A stretch of DNA of 37,341 nucleotides, from the NCBI RefSeq assembly GCF_019049755.1, contig NZ_JAFMOS010000627.1, forward strand, positions 1 through 37,341. Reading direction: 5' to 3'. The notes beneath the pieces were generated by a model, which saw nothing but the letters and a program-made list of their open reading frames with translations, did no database searches and was not told the DNA's origin. A program made the translations under genes and the position numbers. Of this stretch, positions 1 through 11,034 are shown one piece after another; the first letter of the stretch is position 1; every line of letters starts with the position of its first letter. Source of the stretch: Rahnella perminowiae. Its GTDB lineage: Bacteria; Pseudomonadota; Gammaproteobacteria; Enterobacterales; Enterobacteriaceae.

Positions 1-543
1 GGTCTGAAGGAAGTCAAAACTGCATCAGGTAATCCGGTGCTGCGCTGGATAGATCCTGCTTTCAAAAAAGCCAATTATTCTTATATCAAATACGAACCGA
101 TTAAATTCTATCCGGAACCTCAGCCAACGGAACAAATCGACAAAGCTACCTTGCAGGGGGTGCTGGATTACGCCAACAGCCGCATGAAACCGGCACTGGC
201 AGAGCGCATGCCACTGACAGATCACGCAGGGCCGCGCACACTGATTTTCAAAGGTGCCATCACCGGTGTGAACACCTCGGCAGAGGGTTTGCAGTTCTAT
301 GAAGTCATCCCGGTCGCGCTGGTCATTGCGGGCACGGAAACCGCCACAGGCCATCGTACGCGTGATACTGAAGTTTACTTTGAAGGTGAGCTGATCGATG
401 CCAGCACCGGCAAACCGGTGATTAAAGTCGTGCGTAAAGGCTTCGGTAAGCAGGTTGCCAACGATACTCAGAAAGTCACTGCTAACGATTTAAAAGTTGT
501 AGTAGACAGCCTGGCGAACGATACCAAGCTGTTCAAAGAATAA
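1..543 (+). CDS. DUF3313 family protein, 5' partial
   Basis: The reading frame is open from base 1 and stops with TAA at 541-543, so the N-terminus lies outside the window and 180 codons are visible. The motif LRWIDP followed by a tyrosine-rich stretch, the GAITGV strand, and the later segment in which EGELIDASTGKPV precedes a K/R-rich end resemble DUF3313 proteins. These are envelope-associated, often lipoprotein, proteins of unknown function. The signal peptide or lipobox that would confirm export is not in view. A strong intrinsic terminator follows 24 bp after the stop, so this is the last gene of its transcript. The family call rests on motif resemblance, and no biochemical role can be given. 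Confidence 0.7.
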   Translation, partial: GLKEVKTASGNPVLRWIDPAFKKANYSYIKYEPIKFYPEPQPTEQIDKATLQGVLDYANSRMKPALAERMPLTDHAGPRTLIFKGAITGVNTSAEGLQFYEVIPVALVIAGTETATGHRTRDTEVYFEGELIDASTGKPVIKVVRKGFGKQVANDTQKVTANDLKVVVDSLANDTKLFKE

Positions 544-565
544 CTCCCGAAACAGCATAACAATG

Positions 566-592
566 AGGGCAGCCAGAGGGCTGCCTTTTTTG
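566..592 (+). terminator. Intrinsic terminator after the DUF3313 gene
   Basis: GGCAGCC (568-574) pairs with GGCTGCC (579-585) around a 4-nt AGAG loop and is followed by six T residues. It ends the plus-strand transcript and separates it from the oppositely oriented LysR gene. Confidence 0.85.
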
Positions 593-613
593 TTTACCGG
601 GAATGATAAACCT

Positions 614-1507
614 TCAGACTGAATCAGCGATAAATTCCCGTAACCACTGATGTGCCGGGTCACGGTGCGCACGTTCATGCCACACCATAAACATGTCAAA
701 ACCCGGTACATCAAGCGGGGCTTCGGTTATCTGCAAAGCAGGATTTCCCCGCACTAAACGTTCGGGCAACATCGCCACCAGATCCGTGGTCATCAGCACC
801 TGAAGCACAAACAGGAAATGCGGTACTGACAAGACCACACGCCGCGTTAAACCCGCCGCCGCCAGCGCGGTGTCGGTATACCCATAAAATCCGCCGCCGT
901 CGGGTGAAACCATCACATGCTCCAGCCCGCAGAACTCTGTCAGCGTCACCGGCCCGTTGACGGACGGATGCCCTTTCCGGCTGACCAGCACATAGCGCTC
1001 GGCAAACAGGAATCTGCTGTGCAGCCCGTTTATTACCGCATCAGAGGTATGAAACGCCAGGTCCAGTTCACCCTGCTCCATTTTGTGGATAATCCGCGCA
1101 GGTGATGTTTCAAAAATAGACAGCCGCGCGGAAGGTGCGGCCATACGCAATGCCCGTAAGGCCGGTAAAACGATAGTGGATTCGCCGTAATCCGCGGCAC
1201 CCAGAGTCCAGGTAGGGTTCGCCTTTGACGGGTCAAAAACCTCTCCGGCAATGATCGCATTTTCCAGCGCGGCAAGGGCCTGCCGCAGCGGTTCCCGCAA
1301 TTCGTCCGCACGCGCCGTCGGACGCATTCCTCGCGGCCCCGGCAGCAGCAACGGATCATCAAAAAATTGACGCAACTTAGCGAGCTGAACGCTGACCGAA
1401 GGTTGTGAAAGGTTACGGCGCTGCGCAGTTCGCGTGACATTTTGTTCAGCCAGCAAAACATCCAGCGTCAGCAACAAATTGAGATCCAGACGACCGAAAT
1501 TACTCAT
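614..1507 (-). CDS. LysR-family transcriptional regulator
   Basis: This is a 297-residue protein of normal LysR length. The N-terminal 65 residues contain the winged helix-turn-helix (LDLNLLLTLDVLL, then TRTAQRRNLSQPSVSVQLAKL), and the rest fits a type 2 periplasmic-binding effector domain. The start ATG at 1507 has a modest AGGT-type ribosome site. It is divergent from the flavodoxin-fold oxidoreductase at 1594, with an 86-bp shared control region. By the usual LysR arrangement it probably regulates that gene and itself. The signal it senses cannot be read from sequence; quinones or electrophiles are plausible because of the neighbour. Confident on family, not on target. Confidence 0.9.
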   Translation of the reverse strand: MSNFGRLDLNLLLTLDVLLAEQNVTRTAQRRNLSQPSVSVQLAKLRQFFDDPLLLPGPRGMRPTARADELREPLRQALAALENAIIAGEVFDPSKANPTWTLGAADYGESTIVLPALRALRMAAPSARLSIFETSPARIIHKMEQGELDLAFHTSDAVINGLHSRFLFAERYVLVSRKGHPSVNGPVTLTEFCGLEHVMVSPDGGGFYGYTDTALAAAGLTRRVVLSVPHFLFVLQVLMTTDLVAMLPERLVRGNPALQITEAPLDVPGFDMFMVWHERAHRDPAHQWLREFIADSV

Positions 1508-1593
1508 CGCTATACCTGCTATATGATCAATTCATTTCAACTATACCTGACGACAACCTACTCTGCCTTTATCCCATTAACGGAGGTTTCGTC
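1508..1593. promoter_or_regulatory. Divergent control region with a LysR-type site
   Basis: A T-N11-A-like dyad, ATGA-N5-TCAT, lies at 1523-1535. The 9-mer CTATACCTG occurs twice in direct orientation, at 1510-1518 and 1541-1549, 31 bp or about three helical turns apart, flanking the dyad. This fits a regulator contacting two sites between divergent genes. It is an inference from pattern only. Confidence 0.35.
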
Positions 1594-2367
1594 ATGAATG
1601 TATTGATCGTCTATGCTCACCCTGAATCACACTCGCTGAACGGCTCGCTGAAAGATTTTGCGGTCAGCCATTTGCAGGCCAGCGGACACAATGTGCAGAT
1701 TTCGGATTTGTATGCCATGCAATGGAAAGCCGTGCTGGATGCAGGAGATAACACCGAACCGTCGCCGGGGCCTTTTCACCCTTCGCAGGATTCTCAGCGC
1801 GCTTACAAAAATGGCACGCAAAGCGATGACATCGCCGCCGAGCAGGAAAAATTACAGTGGGCGGATACCGTGATTTTCCAGTTCCCGCTGTGGTGGTTTT
1901 CAATGCCTGCCATTATGAAAGGCTGGGTTGAACGTGTTTATGCTTATGGATTTGCCTATGGTGTCGGTGAGCATTCCGACACGCACTGGGGCGACCGTTA
2001 CGGGGAGGGCAACATGGCCGGTAAACGCGCCATGCTGATGGTCACCACCGGCGGCTGGGAACCGCATTACAGTGCGCGTGGGATTAACGGCCCGATCGAC
2101 GACCTGTTGTTCCCGATCCACCATGGCATCCTGCATTATCCGGGCTTCACCGTGTTGCCGCCACTGGTGTTCTACCGCACCGGACGCATGGATGAGACCC
2201 GCTACGCGCAAATTTGCGGGGAGATGGCTCACCGGCTGGATACAGTTGAAAGCACCACGCCAATTTCATTTCGCCAGCAGAATGGCGGCGATTACGCTAT
2301 TCCGTCACTGATATTGAAACCGGACATTGCGCCGGGGAAAAGCGGGTTTGCAGCCCATCTGAAATAA
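1594..2367 (+). CDS. NAD(P)H oxidoreductase, flavodoxin-like fold (quinone reductase type)
   Basis: This 257-residue protein matches the Flavodoxin_2 / NQO1 family. MNVLIVYAHPES at the N-terminus is the first strand and phosphate-binding loop for FMN or FAD. QFPLWWFSMPA followed by KGWVERVYAYGFAYG is the family's signature active-site stretch (about residues 95-125), and a VTTGG loop lies near residue 150. Such cytosolic enzymes reduce quinones or other electrophiles by two electrons using NAD(P)H. A good ribosome site (GGAGG, 6 nt spacing) supports the ATG at 1594. It is divergent from the LysR gene and ends at a shared bidirectional terminator. Substrate unknown; an MdaB/YwrO-like role is possible. 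Confidence 0.85.
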   Translation: MNVLIVYAHPESHSLNGSLKDFAVSHLQASGHNVQISDLYAMQWKAVLDAGDNTEPSPGPFHPSQDSQRAYKNGTQSDDIAAEQEKLQWADTVIFQFPLWWFSMPAIMKGWVERVYAYGFAYGVGEHSDTHWGDRYGEGNMAGKRAMLMVTTGGWEPHYSARGINGPIDDLLFPIHHGILHYPGFTVLPPLVFYRTGRMDETRYAQICGEMAHRLDTVESTTPISFRQQNGGDYAIPSLILKPDIAPGKSGFAAHLK

Positions 2368-2390
2368 TCCCCTGAGAGCATGCCAGGCAT

Positions 2391-2432
2391 AAAAAAACGC
2401 CAGTGGATCTTGCGATCGCACTGGCGTTTTTA
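2391..2432. terminator. Bidirectional intrinsic terminator between the oxidoreductase gene and guaA
   Basis: AAAACGCCAGTG (2394-2405) pairs with CACTGGCGTTTT (2419-2430), with A and T runs on the two sides, so it can work for both convergent transcripts. The loop holds the palindrome GCGATCGC. Confidence 0.85.
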
Positions 2433-2460
2433 CGGGCGTTCAGCCTTTATTTTTGCTAAA

Positions 2461-4038
<1,578 letters not shown>

Positions 4039-4119
4039 GAGGGGGCGTTTTCCAGAAAGCAATAAAAGCGTTAAAACGGAATATTAATCAGCCCGGAAAA
4101 TACGGGCTGGATATAAATT

Positions 4120-4228
4120 TGTAGTGACTCGATCCAGGCGCCCGTGAGGCAAAGCGGAGGCTGGCGAAAAAGCGCAGTTTACATAACGTAAATGAGCATT
4201 TTAAGCCAGCTTCCCACGCCGGATCGCC
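4120..4228. repeat. Long imperfect palindrome (hairpin element) between guaB and guaA
   Basis: Two 27-bp arms, 4156-4182 and 4188-4214, are inverted copies matching at 21 of 27 positions around a 5-nt loop (ATAAC). Outside them, CGATCCAGGCG on the left can pair with CGCCGGATCG on the right, extending the dyad to about 100 bp. It has the look of a dispersed palindromic intergenic element, but I cannot name a family. It would be transcribed within guaBA mRNA. Confidence 0.6.
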
Positions 4229-4251
4229 GACGCGCAGCAGCGACTGTGGGA

Positions 4252-5718
4252 TTAAGAACCCATGCGGTAGTTCGGTGACTCTTTAGTAATGGTCACGTCA
4301 TGCACGTGGCTTTCCTGGATCCCTGCACCGCTGATGCGGACAAACTCAGCCTTGGTGCGCAGGTCGTCGATGGTAGCACAACCGGTCAGCCCCATACAGG
4401 AGCGCAGGCCGCCCATTTGCTGGTGGATGATTTCTTTCAGACGGCCTTTATACGCTACGCGACCTTCGATACCTTCAGGTACCAGTTTGTCTGCGGCGTT
4501 ATCCGTCTGGAAGTAACGGTCAGAAGAGCCTTTGGACATGGCGCCCAGAGACCCCATGCCGCGATAGGATTTGTACGAACGGCCCTGATACAGCTCGATT
4601 TCGCCCGGAGATTCTTCCGTACCTGCCAGCATCCCACCCACCATCACGCAGCTTGCGCCTGCCGCGATGGCTTTCGCGATATCGCCGGAGAAGCGGATAC
4701 CGCCGTCAGCGATGACCGGAATACCGGTGCCTTCCAGCGCTTCAACCGCGTCAGAAACAGCGGTAATTTGCGGAACGCCCACGCCGGTCACAATACGGGT
4801 GGTACAAATGGAGCCAGGGCCGATACCGACTTTCACCGCGCTCACGCCCGCTTTAGCCAGTGCCAGCGCACCTGCGCCCGTCGCGACGTTACCGCCGATG
4901 ATTTGCAGATCCGGATATTTTGCGCGGGTGGCGCGGATACGTTCCAGCACGCCTTCGGAATGGCCGTGAGAAGAGTCAATCAGCAATACGTCAACACCGG
5001 CAGCCACCAGCGCATCGATGCGCTCTTCGTTGCCCGCACCCGCGCCAACCGCAGCACCGACGCGCAGGCTGCCCTGCTCATCTTTACAGGCGTTAGGTTT
5101 ACGTTCGGCTTTCTGGAAGTCTTTGACGGTGATCATACCGAGCAGATGGAATTGCGCGTCAACCACCAGCGCTTTCTCTACGCGTTTTTCGTGCATTTTC
5201 TGCAGCACGACTTCGCGGGCTTCGCCTTCTTTGACCGTCACCAGACGTTCTTTCGGCGTCATGACGGCGGTCACAGGCTGTTCCAGATCGGTCACGAAGC
5301 GCACGTCACGACCGGTAATAATACCGACCAGTTCGTTTTCTTCCGTCACGACCGGATAACCGGCAAAACCGTTAATTTCAGTGAGTTCTTTAACCTGACG
5401 CAAAGTGGTCGATGGCGTGACAGTTTTAGGGTCAGCAACAACGCCGCTTTCATGCTTCTTCACGCGACGGACTTCTTCCGCCTGACGCTCAATAGACATG
5501 TTCTTGTGAATGAATCCAAGGCCGCCTTCCTGTGCAAGAGCAATCGCCAGATTCGCTTCAGTCACGGTATCCATCGCTGCGGACAGCATAGGGATATTCA
5601 GACGGATTTTAGCGGTCAGTTGAGTACCGAGGTCGGCAGTGTTAGGCAGAACTGTGGAGTGGGCTGGAACAAGGAGAACGTCGTCGAACGTTAGTGCTTC
5701 TTTTGCGATACGTAGCAT
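4252..5718 (-). CDS. guaB: IMP dehydrogenase
   Basis: GuaB oxidises IMP to XMP with NAD+, the committed step to GMP. With the ATG at 5718 ([13 protein letters not shown]) the protein is 488 residues, the same as E. coli; the frame stays open a further 168 nt upstream, but that stretch carries the promoter. The TIM barrel is interrupted by two CBS domains (about 95-205, with [14 protein letters not shown] and [11 protein letters not shown]). The catalytic loop GPGSICTTR contains the active-site cysteine, and the flap region includes the YRGMGS segment. It is first in the guaBA unit and divergent from xseA. Ribosome site GGTGAG is modest. Confidence 0.98.
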   Translation of the reverse strand: MLRIAKEALTFDDVLLVPAHSTVLPNTADLGTQLTAKIRLNIPMLSAAMDTVTEANLAIALAQEGGLGFIHKNMSIERQAEEVRRVKKHESGVVADPKTVTPSTTLRQVKELTEINGFAGYPVVTEENELVGIITGRDVRFVTDLEQPVTAVMTPKERLVTVKEGEAREVVLQKMHEKRVEKALVVDAQFHLLGMITVKDFQKAERKPNACKDEQGSLRVGAAVGAGAGNEERIDALVAAGVDVLLIDSSHGHSEGVLERIRATRAKYPDLQIIGGNVATGAGALALAKAGVSAVKVGIGPGSICTTRIVTGVGVPQITAVSDAVEALEGTGIPVIADGGIRFSGDIAKAIAAGASCVMVGGMLAGTEESPGEIELYQGRSYKSYRGMGSLGAMSKGSSDRYFQTDNAADKLVPEGIEGRVAYKGRLKEIIHQQMGGLRSCMGLTGCATIDDLRTKAEFVRISGAGIQESHVHDVTITKESPNYRMGS

Positions 5719-5769
5719 GGGCAATATCTCACCAAGGTGGATGCGGAAAAGATAAAATATTGCAGCGGG

Positions 5770-5798
5770 AGTATACAGGTGAGTAGGCATTTCGACCA
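5770..5798 (-). promoter_or_regulatory. Candidate guaB promoter
   Basis: On the minus strand TGGTCG (5793-5798) and TATACT (5770-5775) are spaced by 17 bp, followed by a GC-rich discriminator (CCCGCTGC). Such discriminators are typical of promoters under stringent or growth-rate control, as reported for guaB in E. coli. The -35 match is poor. Confidence 0.45.
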
Positions 5799-5871
5799 GA
5801 ACTATTTCAAAAACTTCTTGATTACCTTTTGCGGGCATGTAGTATCGTTCGATTAAGTCTCTGTATTTGAA

Positions 5872-5887
5872 TTTGATCTGGATCACA
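5872..5887. promoter_or_regulatory. CRP-like site overlapping the xseA start codon
   Basis: TTTGATCTGGATCACA matches the consensus TGTGATCTAGATCACA at 14 of 16 positions. Its last base is the A of the xseA ATG. It lies about 110 bp upstream of the candidate guaB start point, resembling the far-upstream CRP site described for E. coli guaB. Confidence 0.6.
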
Positions 5888-7257
5888 TGCCACTACCTTC
5901 TTCGCCTCCTATTTTTACCGTAAGCCGCCTCAATCAGACGGTCCGACAGTTGCTGGAAAACGAAATGGGTCAGGTCTGGCTCTCCGGTGAAATCTCAAAC
6001 TTCTCACAGCCTTCCTCTGGCCACTGGTATTTTACGCTCAAAGATGACCGCGCTCAGGTCAAATGTGCCATGTTCCGTAATACCAACCGCCGCACCACAT
6101 TCCGTCCGCAAAATGGTCAGCAGGTTTTGGTTCGTGCGACCATCACGTTGTACGAACCGCGCGGCGATTATCAGCTGATTGCCGAAAGTATGCAGGAAGC
6201 AGGCGACGGTTTATTGCAGCAAAAATTCGATCTGCTGAAACAGCAACTGGCCACCGAAGGTTTGTTTGATGCGCAGTATAAACAACCGCTGCCCTCCCCG
6301 GCCAAATGCGTCGGTGTGATCACCTCCGCCAGCGGTGCCGCATTGCACGACGTCTTAAATGTCTTAAAGCGTCGCGACCCGTCGTTACCCGTCATTATTT
6401 ATCCGACCGCCGTTCAGGGCGCCGATGCCCCGGCGCAAATCGTCCGCGCCATTCAACTGGCTAACGCCCGCGAGGAAGTGGATGTGCTGATTGTCGGACG
6501 CGGTGGCGGTTCGCTGGAAGATTTATGGAGCTTTAACGATGAGCGCGTGGCACGGGCGATTTTCGCCAGCCGCATTCCCATCGTCAGCGCCGTTGGCCAT
6601 GAAACCGACGTCACCATTGCCGATTTTGTTGCGGATTTACGCGCGCCGACACCGTCTGCCGCCGCCGAACTGATCAGCCGGAACCAGCTGGAATTGCTGC
6701 GCCAGATCCAGTCGCAGCAGCAGCGTCTCGAAATGGCGATGGATTATTATCTCGCCCAACTGACGCAGCGCTTCACGCGCCTGAATCACCGTCTGCAACA
6801 GCAGCACCCGCATTTACGTCTGGCCCGCCAGCAGACGGCGCTGTTCAGGCTGCGCCGTCGTCTCGATGAAGCCATGCAAAACCAGTTGCGTCAGATGCTG
6901 CGTCGCACCGACCGTTTACAGCAGCGCCTGACGCAACAGCAACCTCAGCCGCGCATTCACCGTGCCCAGCAACGGGTTCAGCAACTTCAGTACCGGCTGC
7001 AACAGGCGATGTCTTCACAACTGGCGGAAAGCCGTCAGCGTTTCGGCACTGCCTGTACGCAACTGGAAGGCGTCAGCCCGCTGGCGACCCTGGCACGTGG
7101 CTACAGTGTGACCACCACACCACAGGGCGCATTGCTGAAGAAAACCACACAAACAGCACCGGGCGATACGCTGAAAACCCGTCTGGCCGATGGCTGGATT
7201 GAAAGTGAAGTGAAATCGGTTGTGGTGGAAAAGAAAGCGCGGAAACGTGCGGTTTAG
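5887..7257 (+). CDS. xseA: Exodeoxyribonuclease VII large subunit
   Basis: XseA, with XseB, degrades single-stranded DNA from either end to oligonucleotides and acts in mismatch repair and DNA damage tolerance. The 456-residue length equals E. coli XseA. An N-terminal OB-fold (about 1-100, [27 protein letters not shown]) binds ssDNA. The catalytic domain has the family motifs [39 protein letters not shown], and RGYSVTT near the C-terminus, separated by a glutamine-rich coiled coil (about 260-390). No clear ribosome site precedes the ATG, because the bases there are taken by a CRP-like site. It is divergent from guaB. The small subunit gene is not in the window. Confidence 0.97.
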   Translation: MPLPSSPPIFTVSRLNQTVRQLLENEMGQVWLSGEISNFSQPSSGHWYFTLKDDRAQVKCAMFRNTNRRTTFRPQNGQQVLVRATITLYEPRGDYQLIAESMQEAGDGLLQQKFDLLKQQLATEGLFDAQYKQPLPSPAKCVGVITSASGAALHDVLNVLKRRDPSLPVIIYPTAVQGADAPAQIVRAIQLANAREEVDVLIVGRGGGSLEDLWSFNDERVARAIFASRIPIVSAVGHETDVTIADFVADLRAPTPSAAAELISRNQLELLRQIQSQQQRLEMAMDYYLAQLTQRFTRLNHRLQQQHPHLRLARQQTALFRLRRRLDEAMQNQLRQMLRRTDRLQQRLTQQQPQPRIHRAQQRVQQLQYRLQQAMSSQLAESRQRFGTACTQLEGVSPLATLARGYSVTTTPQGALLKKTTQTAPGDTLKTRLADGWIESEVKSVVVEKKARKRAV

Positions 7258-7285
7258 CCCGGAGTTGAGTTTAAAACCTTCTCCC

Positions 7286-7350
7286 GGCCTCCCCCGTCGC
7301 AGGGGGAGACGCTAAAAACCCATCTGCCGCCTCCCTTTTGCAGGGAGGAG
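7286..7350. repeat. Two tandem GC-rich stem-loops after xseA
   Basis: CTCCCCC (7289-7295) pairs with GGGGGAG (7302-7308), and CCTCCC (7330-7335) pairs with GGGAGG (7343-7348). The loops share GCA next to the right arm, so the two hairpins look like related copies. They fill the gap between convergent xseA and the GH31 gene and may act as mRNA 3' ends, although no strong T run follows. Confidence 0.5.
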
Positions 7351-7360
7351 ATTGAAAAGC

Positions 7361-9724
7361 TTACAGATTATAGCTATTTGTCTTCACACCATTGACCCAC
7401 ACTTCACGCGCTTCGCCTTGCGGCAGCACGATATCCAGGGTTTTCCACGCCGGTTTGAAATCACCGCGCTGCGTCAGCGTGATGTCGATTCGCTGATTGT
7501 CACTGACGATATCCCAGTTCAGCCACAGCGCATGATTCTGCTCCCAGCGATGGCTTTCGCCGTCATCTTCAAACAGCATGCCTGACGAGGTCGCCTGACC
7601 CGGTGCCGGATACACATGTAATTCACGCAGCGTATCTCTGCTGGCATCCACATGTGCCAGACGGCGGGATTGTGGCAATGCAGCACCGGCGCGCACCAGC
7701 AGCGGCAAACGATCCAGCGGCGCATCCAGCGTGATTGTCTGCCCGCCCGCAAACCATTCGCCAGTATAAAAATCGCACCAGCCATTGCCGTTATCCGGCA
7801 GATAAACCTGGCGTTCACGCTGTCCTTCATCAACCACACTGGCGACCAGCAAATCGCGTCCCATCAGGAAATCATCGGTTTCTGCGAAGGTATTTTTATC
7901 ATGCTCATGATCGAGGAATGTCGGGCGCAGCATCGGCTCGTCATCCGCGTGAGCCTGCCACAGCAATGTGTAGAAATACGGCAGCAGACGATAGCGCAGA
8001 CGGATGGCATCGCGGATAAGCGGCGTCACCTGCGGATACATCCACGGCTCATTTACGGTGTGATCATCATTCCAGGAATGAATGGTGAAACGCGGATGCA
8101 TGACGCCGTTTTGCACCCAGCGAACAAACAGTTCCGCATCCGGCTTATCACCCGAAAATCCGCCCACATCGTGCCCGACGTTATACAAACCGGACAAACT
8201 CATGCCAATCCCCATACGGGTGTTGTAACGCAGCGTTTGCCAGCTGGTGCGGTTATCGCCACTCCACGTCTGCACATAGCGCTGCATGCCGGAACATCCG
8301 GAACGGGAAATCAGGTAAGGGCGGGTTTCCGGCGCAAATTTCTGCTGTGCTTCAAAAGACGCACGCATCATGAGCAGCGGCATCACCGGACGAATGTGTT
8401 TAATAGCAATAGCCTTGCCGAAACCGTAGCAACGGGCATCACTGTCCCAGACTTCATATTCGTTATTATCGTTCCAGGTCGAACCGATGCCCTTTTCAAG
8501 TAACTGCTGCGTCACACCTTTCTGCCACCAGCGCACGGCACCAGGATGAGTGAAGTCGAGATGCGACCCTTCGTCATCCCAGAAGACAGAACGCTCCGGC
8601 TGATCGTTTTCGCTGTCGCGGATAAACAACCCCTGCCCGGCAACCTGTTCGTATTGCGGGTGATCCTGCAACAGACAAGGTTTAATATTGGCCGCCAGAC
8701 GAATACCGGCGTCGAGAAACGCTTTCGACATCACTTCCGGCTGCGGTACTTTGTCGTAATTCCAGTTGAAAACGTAACGCTTATTGCCAATCGAGGTGTA
8801 ACCCGATGAAAGCTGGAAGGAGTCACAGGGGATCTCGTGCTGCTGGCACAACGTGATGAACTTCATCAGCTGTTGCTGGGCATCCGGCGCATCGGTGTAA
8901 TACATGGTCGAGCCGCTGTAACCGAGACTCCATTTCGGGCCAAAGGTGGTTTTACCGGTCAGGCGCACCAGTTTTTTGGTCACGTCGAGAGATGTCGGGC
9001 CGACAAACAGGTAGTAATCCAGATCGCCCGCTTCCGCACTGAAACGGCGATAAGGCAGATGGTAATTATCCAGTTCATTGCCGAGATCAAGCCAGACATT
9101 GCTGAGATTGTCGTAAAAAACGCCAAAGCTGACATTATTGCGCCGCGTCAGGGTAAACGGAATATGCTTGTACAGCGGATCGGTGCTGGCGGCGTTGTAG
9201 CCCATGGCATCAAGATTGCGCATTTCAAAACGACGGCCGCTGCGGTTGAGGTCACCGGCTTTTTCGCCAAGCCCGTACACGCCATCCTGCGCCTCGCGCA
9301 GTTGATAGTGTGCCGACGCGTCGTTTTTCACCCCAAGCATATAGGCGCCGGTTTTACGATCTTTCACCAGCGGCAGCCAGACACCGGCCTCATTTTTATA
9401 CTCCCACTCCAGCCATAGCGGCTGATGCACCGTGACGCGCAGCGCCTCAGTGGTCAATATCAGGCGTTCTTCGTCCTGTACGAGCTGATAACCCGGCAAC
9501 GAAAAACCATCGTTGCTCAGGCGGTTGCGCCCTTCCCACGGCACATCATTTTGTGGTGCGATGCTCCAGGTACGATCCAGCGCCAACGCGCCGTTACGCC
9601 GGATGAATATGCGAATCAGCCCCTGTTCCAGCACCCGCAGAGAAAACAGATGCTGGCCATCAACTCGCAGATCCACACCTGCATCGTCCTGCCCGGCCAG
9701 CTCCCAGTGTTTTAACGTCTTCAT
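7361..9724 (-). CDS. Glycoside hydrolase family 31 protein (alpha-glycosidase type)
   Basis: This is a 787-residue cytosolic protein with no signal peptide. An N-terminal beta-sandwich (about 1-230) precedes the GH31 TIM barrel. The expected nucleophile is Asp419 in WNDNNE and the acid/base Asp490 in WSGDNRTSW, followed by GLYNVGHDVGGFSGD and HPRFTIHSWNDD, typical of the family. C-terminal beta domains follow. GH31 enzymes hydrolyse or transfer alpha-linked glucose, xylose, galactose or related sugars; which one applies here cannot be read out. Its ATG overlaps the TGA of the upstream MFS gene by 4 nt, so import and hydrolysis are translationally coupled. E. coli does not carry this gene at this position. 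Confidence 0.88.
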   Translation of the reverse strand: MKTLKHWELAGQDDAGVDLRVDGQHLFSLRVLEQGLIRIFIRRNGALALDRTWSIAPQNDVPWEGRNRLSNDGFSLPGYQLVQDEERLILTTEALRVTVHQPLWLEWEYKNEAGVWLPLVKDRKTGAYMLGVKNDASAHYQLREAQDGVYGLGEKAGDLNRSGRRFEMRNLDAMGYNAASTDPLYKHIPFTLTRRNNVSFGVFYDNLSNVWLDLGNELDNYHLPYRRFSAEAGDLDYYLFVGPTSLDVTKKLVRLTGKTTFGPKWSLGYSGSTMYYTDAPDAQQQLMKFITLCQQHEIPCDSFQLSSGYTSIGNKRYVFNWNYDKVPQPEVMSKAFLDAGIRLAANIKPCLLQDHPQYEQVAGQGLFIRDSENDQPERSVFWDDEGSHLDFTHPGAVRWWQKGVTQQLLEKGIGSTWNDNNEYEVWDSDARCYGFGKAIAIKHIRPVMPLLMMRASFEAQQKFAPETRPYLISRSGCSGMQRYVQTWSGDNRTSWQTLRYNTRMGIGMSLSGLYNVGHDVGGFSGDKPDAELFVRWVQNGVMHPRFTIHSWNDDHTVNEPWMYPQVTPLIRDAIRLRYRLLPYFYTLLWQAHADDEPMLRPTFLDHEHDKNTFAETDDFLMGRDLLVASVVDEGQRERQVYLPDNGNGWCDFYTGEWFAGGQTITLDAPLDRLPLLVRAGAALPQSRRLAHVDASRDTLRELHVYPAPGQATSSGMLFEDDGESHRWEQNHALWLNWDIVSDNQRIDITLTQRGDFKPAWKTLDIVLPQGEAREVWVNGVKTNSYNL

Positions 9725-11034
9725 ACTCCCTCCCTTTTTGCCGGATTGCGGCGTTCAGCGATCAGGGCAATCAGGAAAACTGCGCCGATCAAATCAAAGA
9801 AACCCATCGCGATAAACAGCGGATTGAAACCCATTTTGTCGGCAACCGCGCCGATCAGCAGTGAAAACAGAAAGCTGGCGATCCACGCCGAAGAACCGCG
9901 CATACCGTTGACGGTTGCCACCTGGCTTTTATCGAATGTTTCTACCACCACTGCGCTCAACATGCAGGAAATAACCTGATGGCCGAAGCCGCCGATGGAG
10001 ATCAGCGCAATGGCGGCGTACGGGCTTTGTGTGACCGCCACCAGCGCCAGGGACAGCATCATAAATGCACCGGTGACGGAGCTGGCGACGATGGAATTAA
10101 TGCGGGTGCAGCCAAAGACTTTGCGGTACAGCGTAGTGAGATATCCGCTGGCAATACTGCCGAGGTCGGCGGCGAGAAACGGCAGCCACGCGAACATCAC
10201 GATATGTTTTAAATCCATCCCGCGTTCATTAGCCAGATACAGAGGTACCCAGAAACTGAACACCGCCCAAGCCGGTTCCGCCAGAAATGCCGGGATAGCA
10301 ATACCGTAGAATTTCTTGTTTTTGCAGACTATTTTCAGTGATTTAATAAACGGCAGACGCGTTTGCTGTGGTTCGTTATCGGAGCGGATCAGCGCCAGTT
10401 CATCTTTACTGAGGTTCGGATGCGTTTCGGGTGAATGGTAGAACTTCCACCACAACAACACCCATAACATCGACAGGATGCCGCAGAACAGGAATGCACC
10501 ACGCCAGCCGAACGAGATATGTGCCACCAGAATAATCGGCGGTGCCAGCATGGCACCAATCGAGAAGCCGACGCCGGCCCAACCGGCGGCGACCGGACGC
10601 TCTTTACGCGGGAACCAGTCGGAAATGGCTTTGGCATTAGCAGGCGTCGCCGCAGCTTCCGCACTCCCCATAAAGAAGCGCAGAACCGCCAGCTGGATCC
10701 AACTGCCCGCACCGGCGTGCAGCATACACACCACCGCCCAGACTGAGGCGCAAATCAGGAAGCCCAGCTTCAGGCCAATCACATCAATCAGCCAGCCGCA
10801 CAATGGCTGAAAAAGGGTGTACGCCGCCTGAAATGCCGCGACGATGTAAGAATATTGTTCGGTGGTCATGTTCAGGCTGGTTTTCAGTTCAGCCGCCAGT
10901 AATCCCAGAGAATTTCGGGTGACGTAGTTCACTGTCACGCCGAGCAGGAACAGCGCCAGCATCCACCAGCGTAAAGCTTTTATTTTTCGGCGTCCTGCAA
11001 CCGCCGCTGTCCCGGTGTTTATTTGAATTGTCAT
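9721..11034 (-). CDS. MFS transporter, anion:cation symporter (hexuronate transporter) type
   Basis: The 437-residue protein has about 12 hydrophobic membrane segments. The early motif VTVNYVTRNSLG, the loop GWLIDVIGLKLGF, and the segment EAAATPANAKAISDWFPRKER match the ACS family of the major facilitator superfamily (ExuT/GudP relatives), which take up sugar acids and other anionic solutes with protons. A GGGAG ribosome site precedes the ATG at 11034. It is the first gene of a two-gene operon with the GH31 enzyme, and the LacI-type regulator diverges from it. The context suggests uptake of an alpha-glycoside, possibly one carrying an acidic sugar, but this is inference. Confidence 0.85.
   Translation of the reverse strand: MTIQINTGTAAVAGRRKIKALRWWMLALFLLGVTVNYVTRNSLGLLAAELKTSLNMTTEQYSYIVAAFQAAYTLFQPLCGWLIDVIGLKLGFLICASVWAVVCMLHAGAGSWIQLAVLRFFMGSAEAAATPANAKAISDWFPRKERPVAAGWAGVGFSIGAMLAPPIILVAHISFGWRGAFLFCGILSMLWVLLWWKFYHSPETHPNLSKDELALIRSDNEPQQTRLPFIKSLKIVCKNKKFYGIAIPAFLAEPAWAVFSFWVPLYLANERGMDLKHIVMFAWLPFLAADLGSIASGYLTTLYRKVFGCTRINSIVASSVTGAFMMLSLALVAVTQSPYAAIALISIGGFGHQVISCMLSAVVVETFDKSQVATVNGMRGSSAWIASFLFSLLIGAVADKMGFNPLFIAMGFFDLIGAVFLIALIAERRNPAKREGV

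Noticed and set aside
5828-5845. PurR operator upstream of guaB
   Set aside because: Only a short CGCAAA-like half is seen on the minus strand, about half the positions matching; not enough to call.
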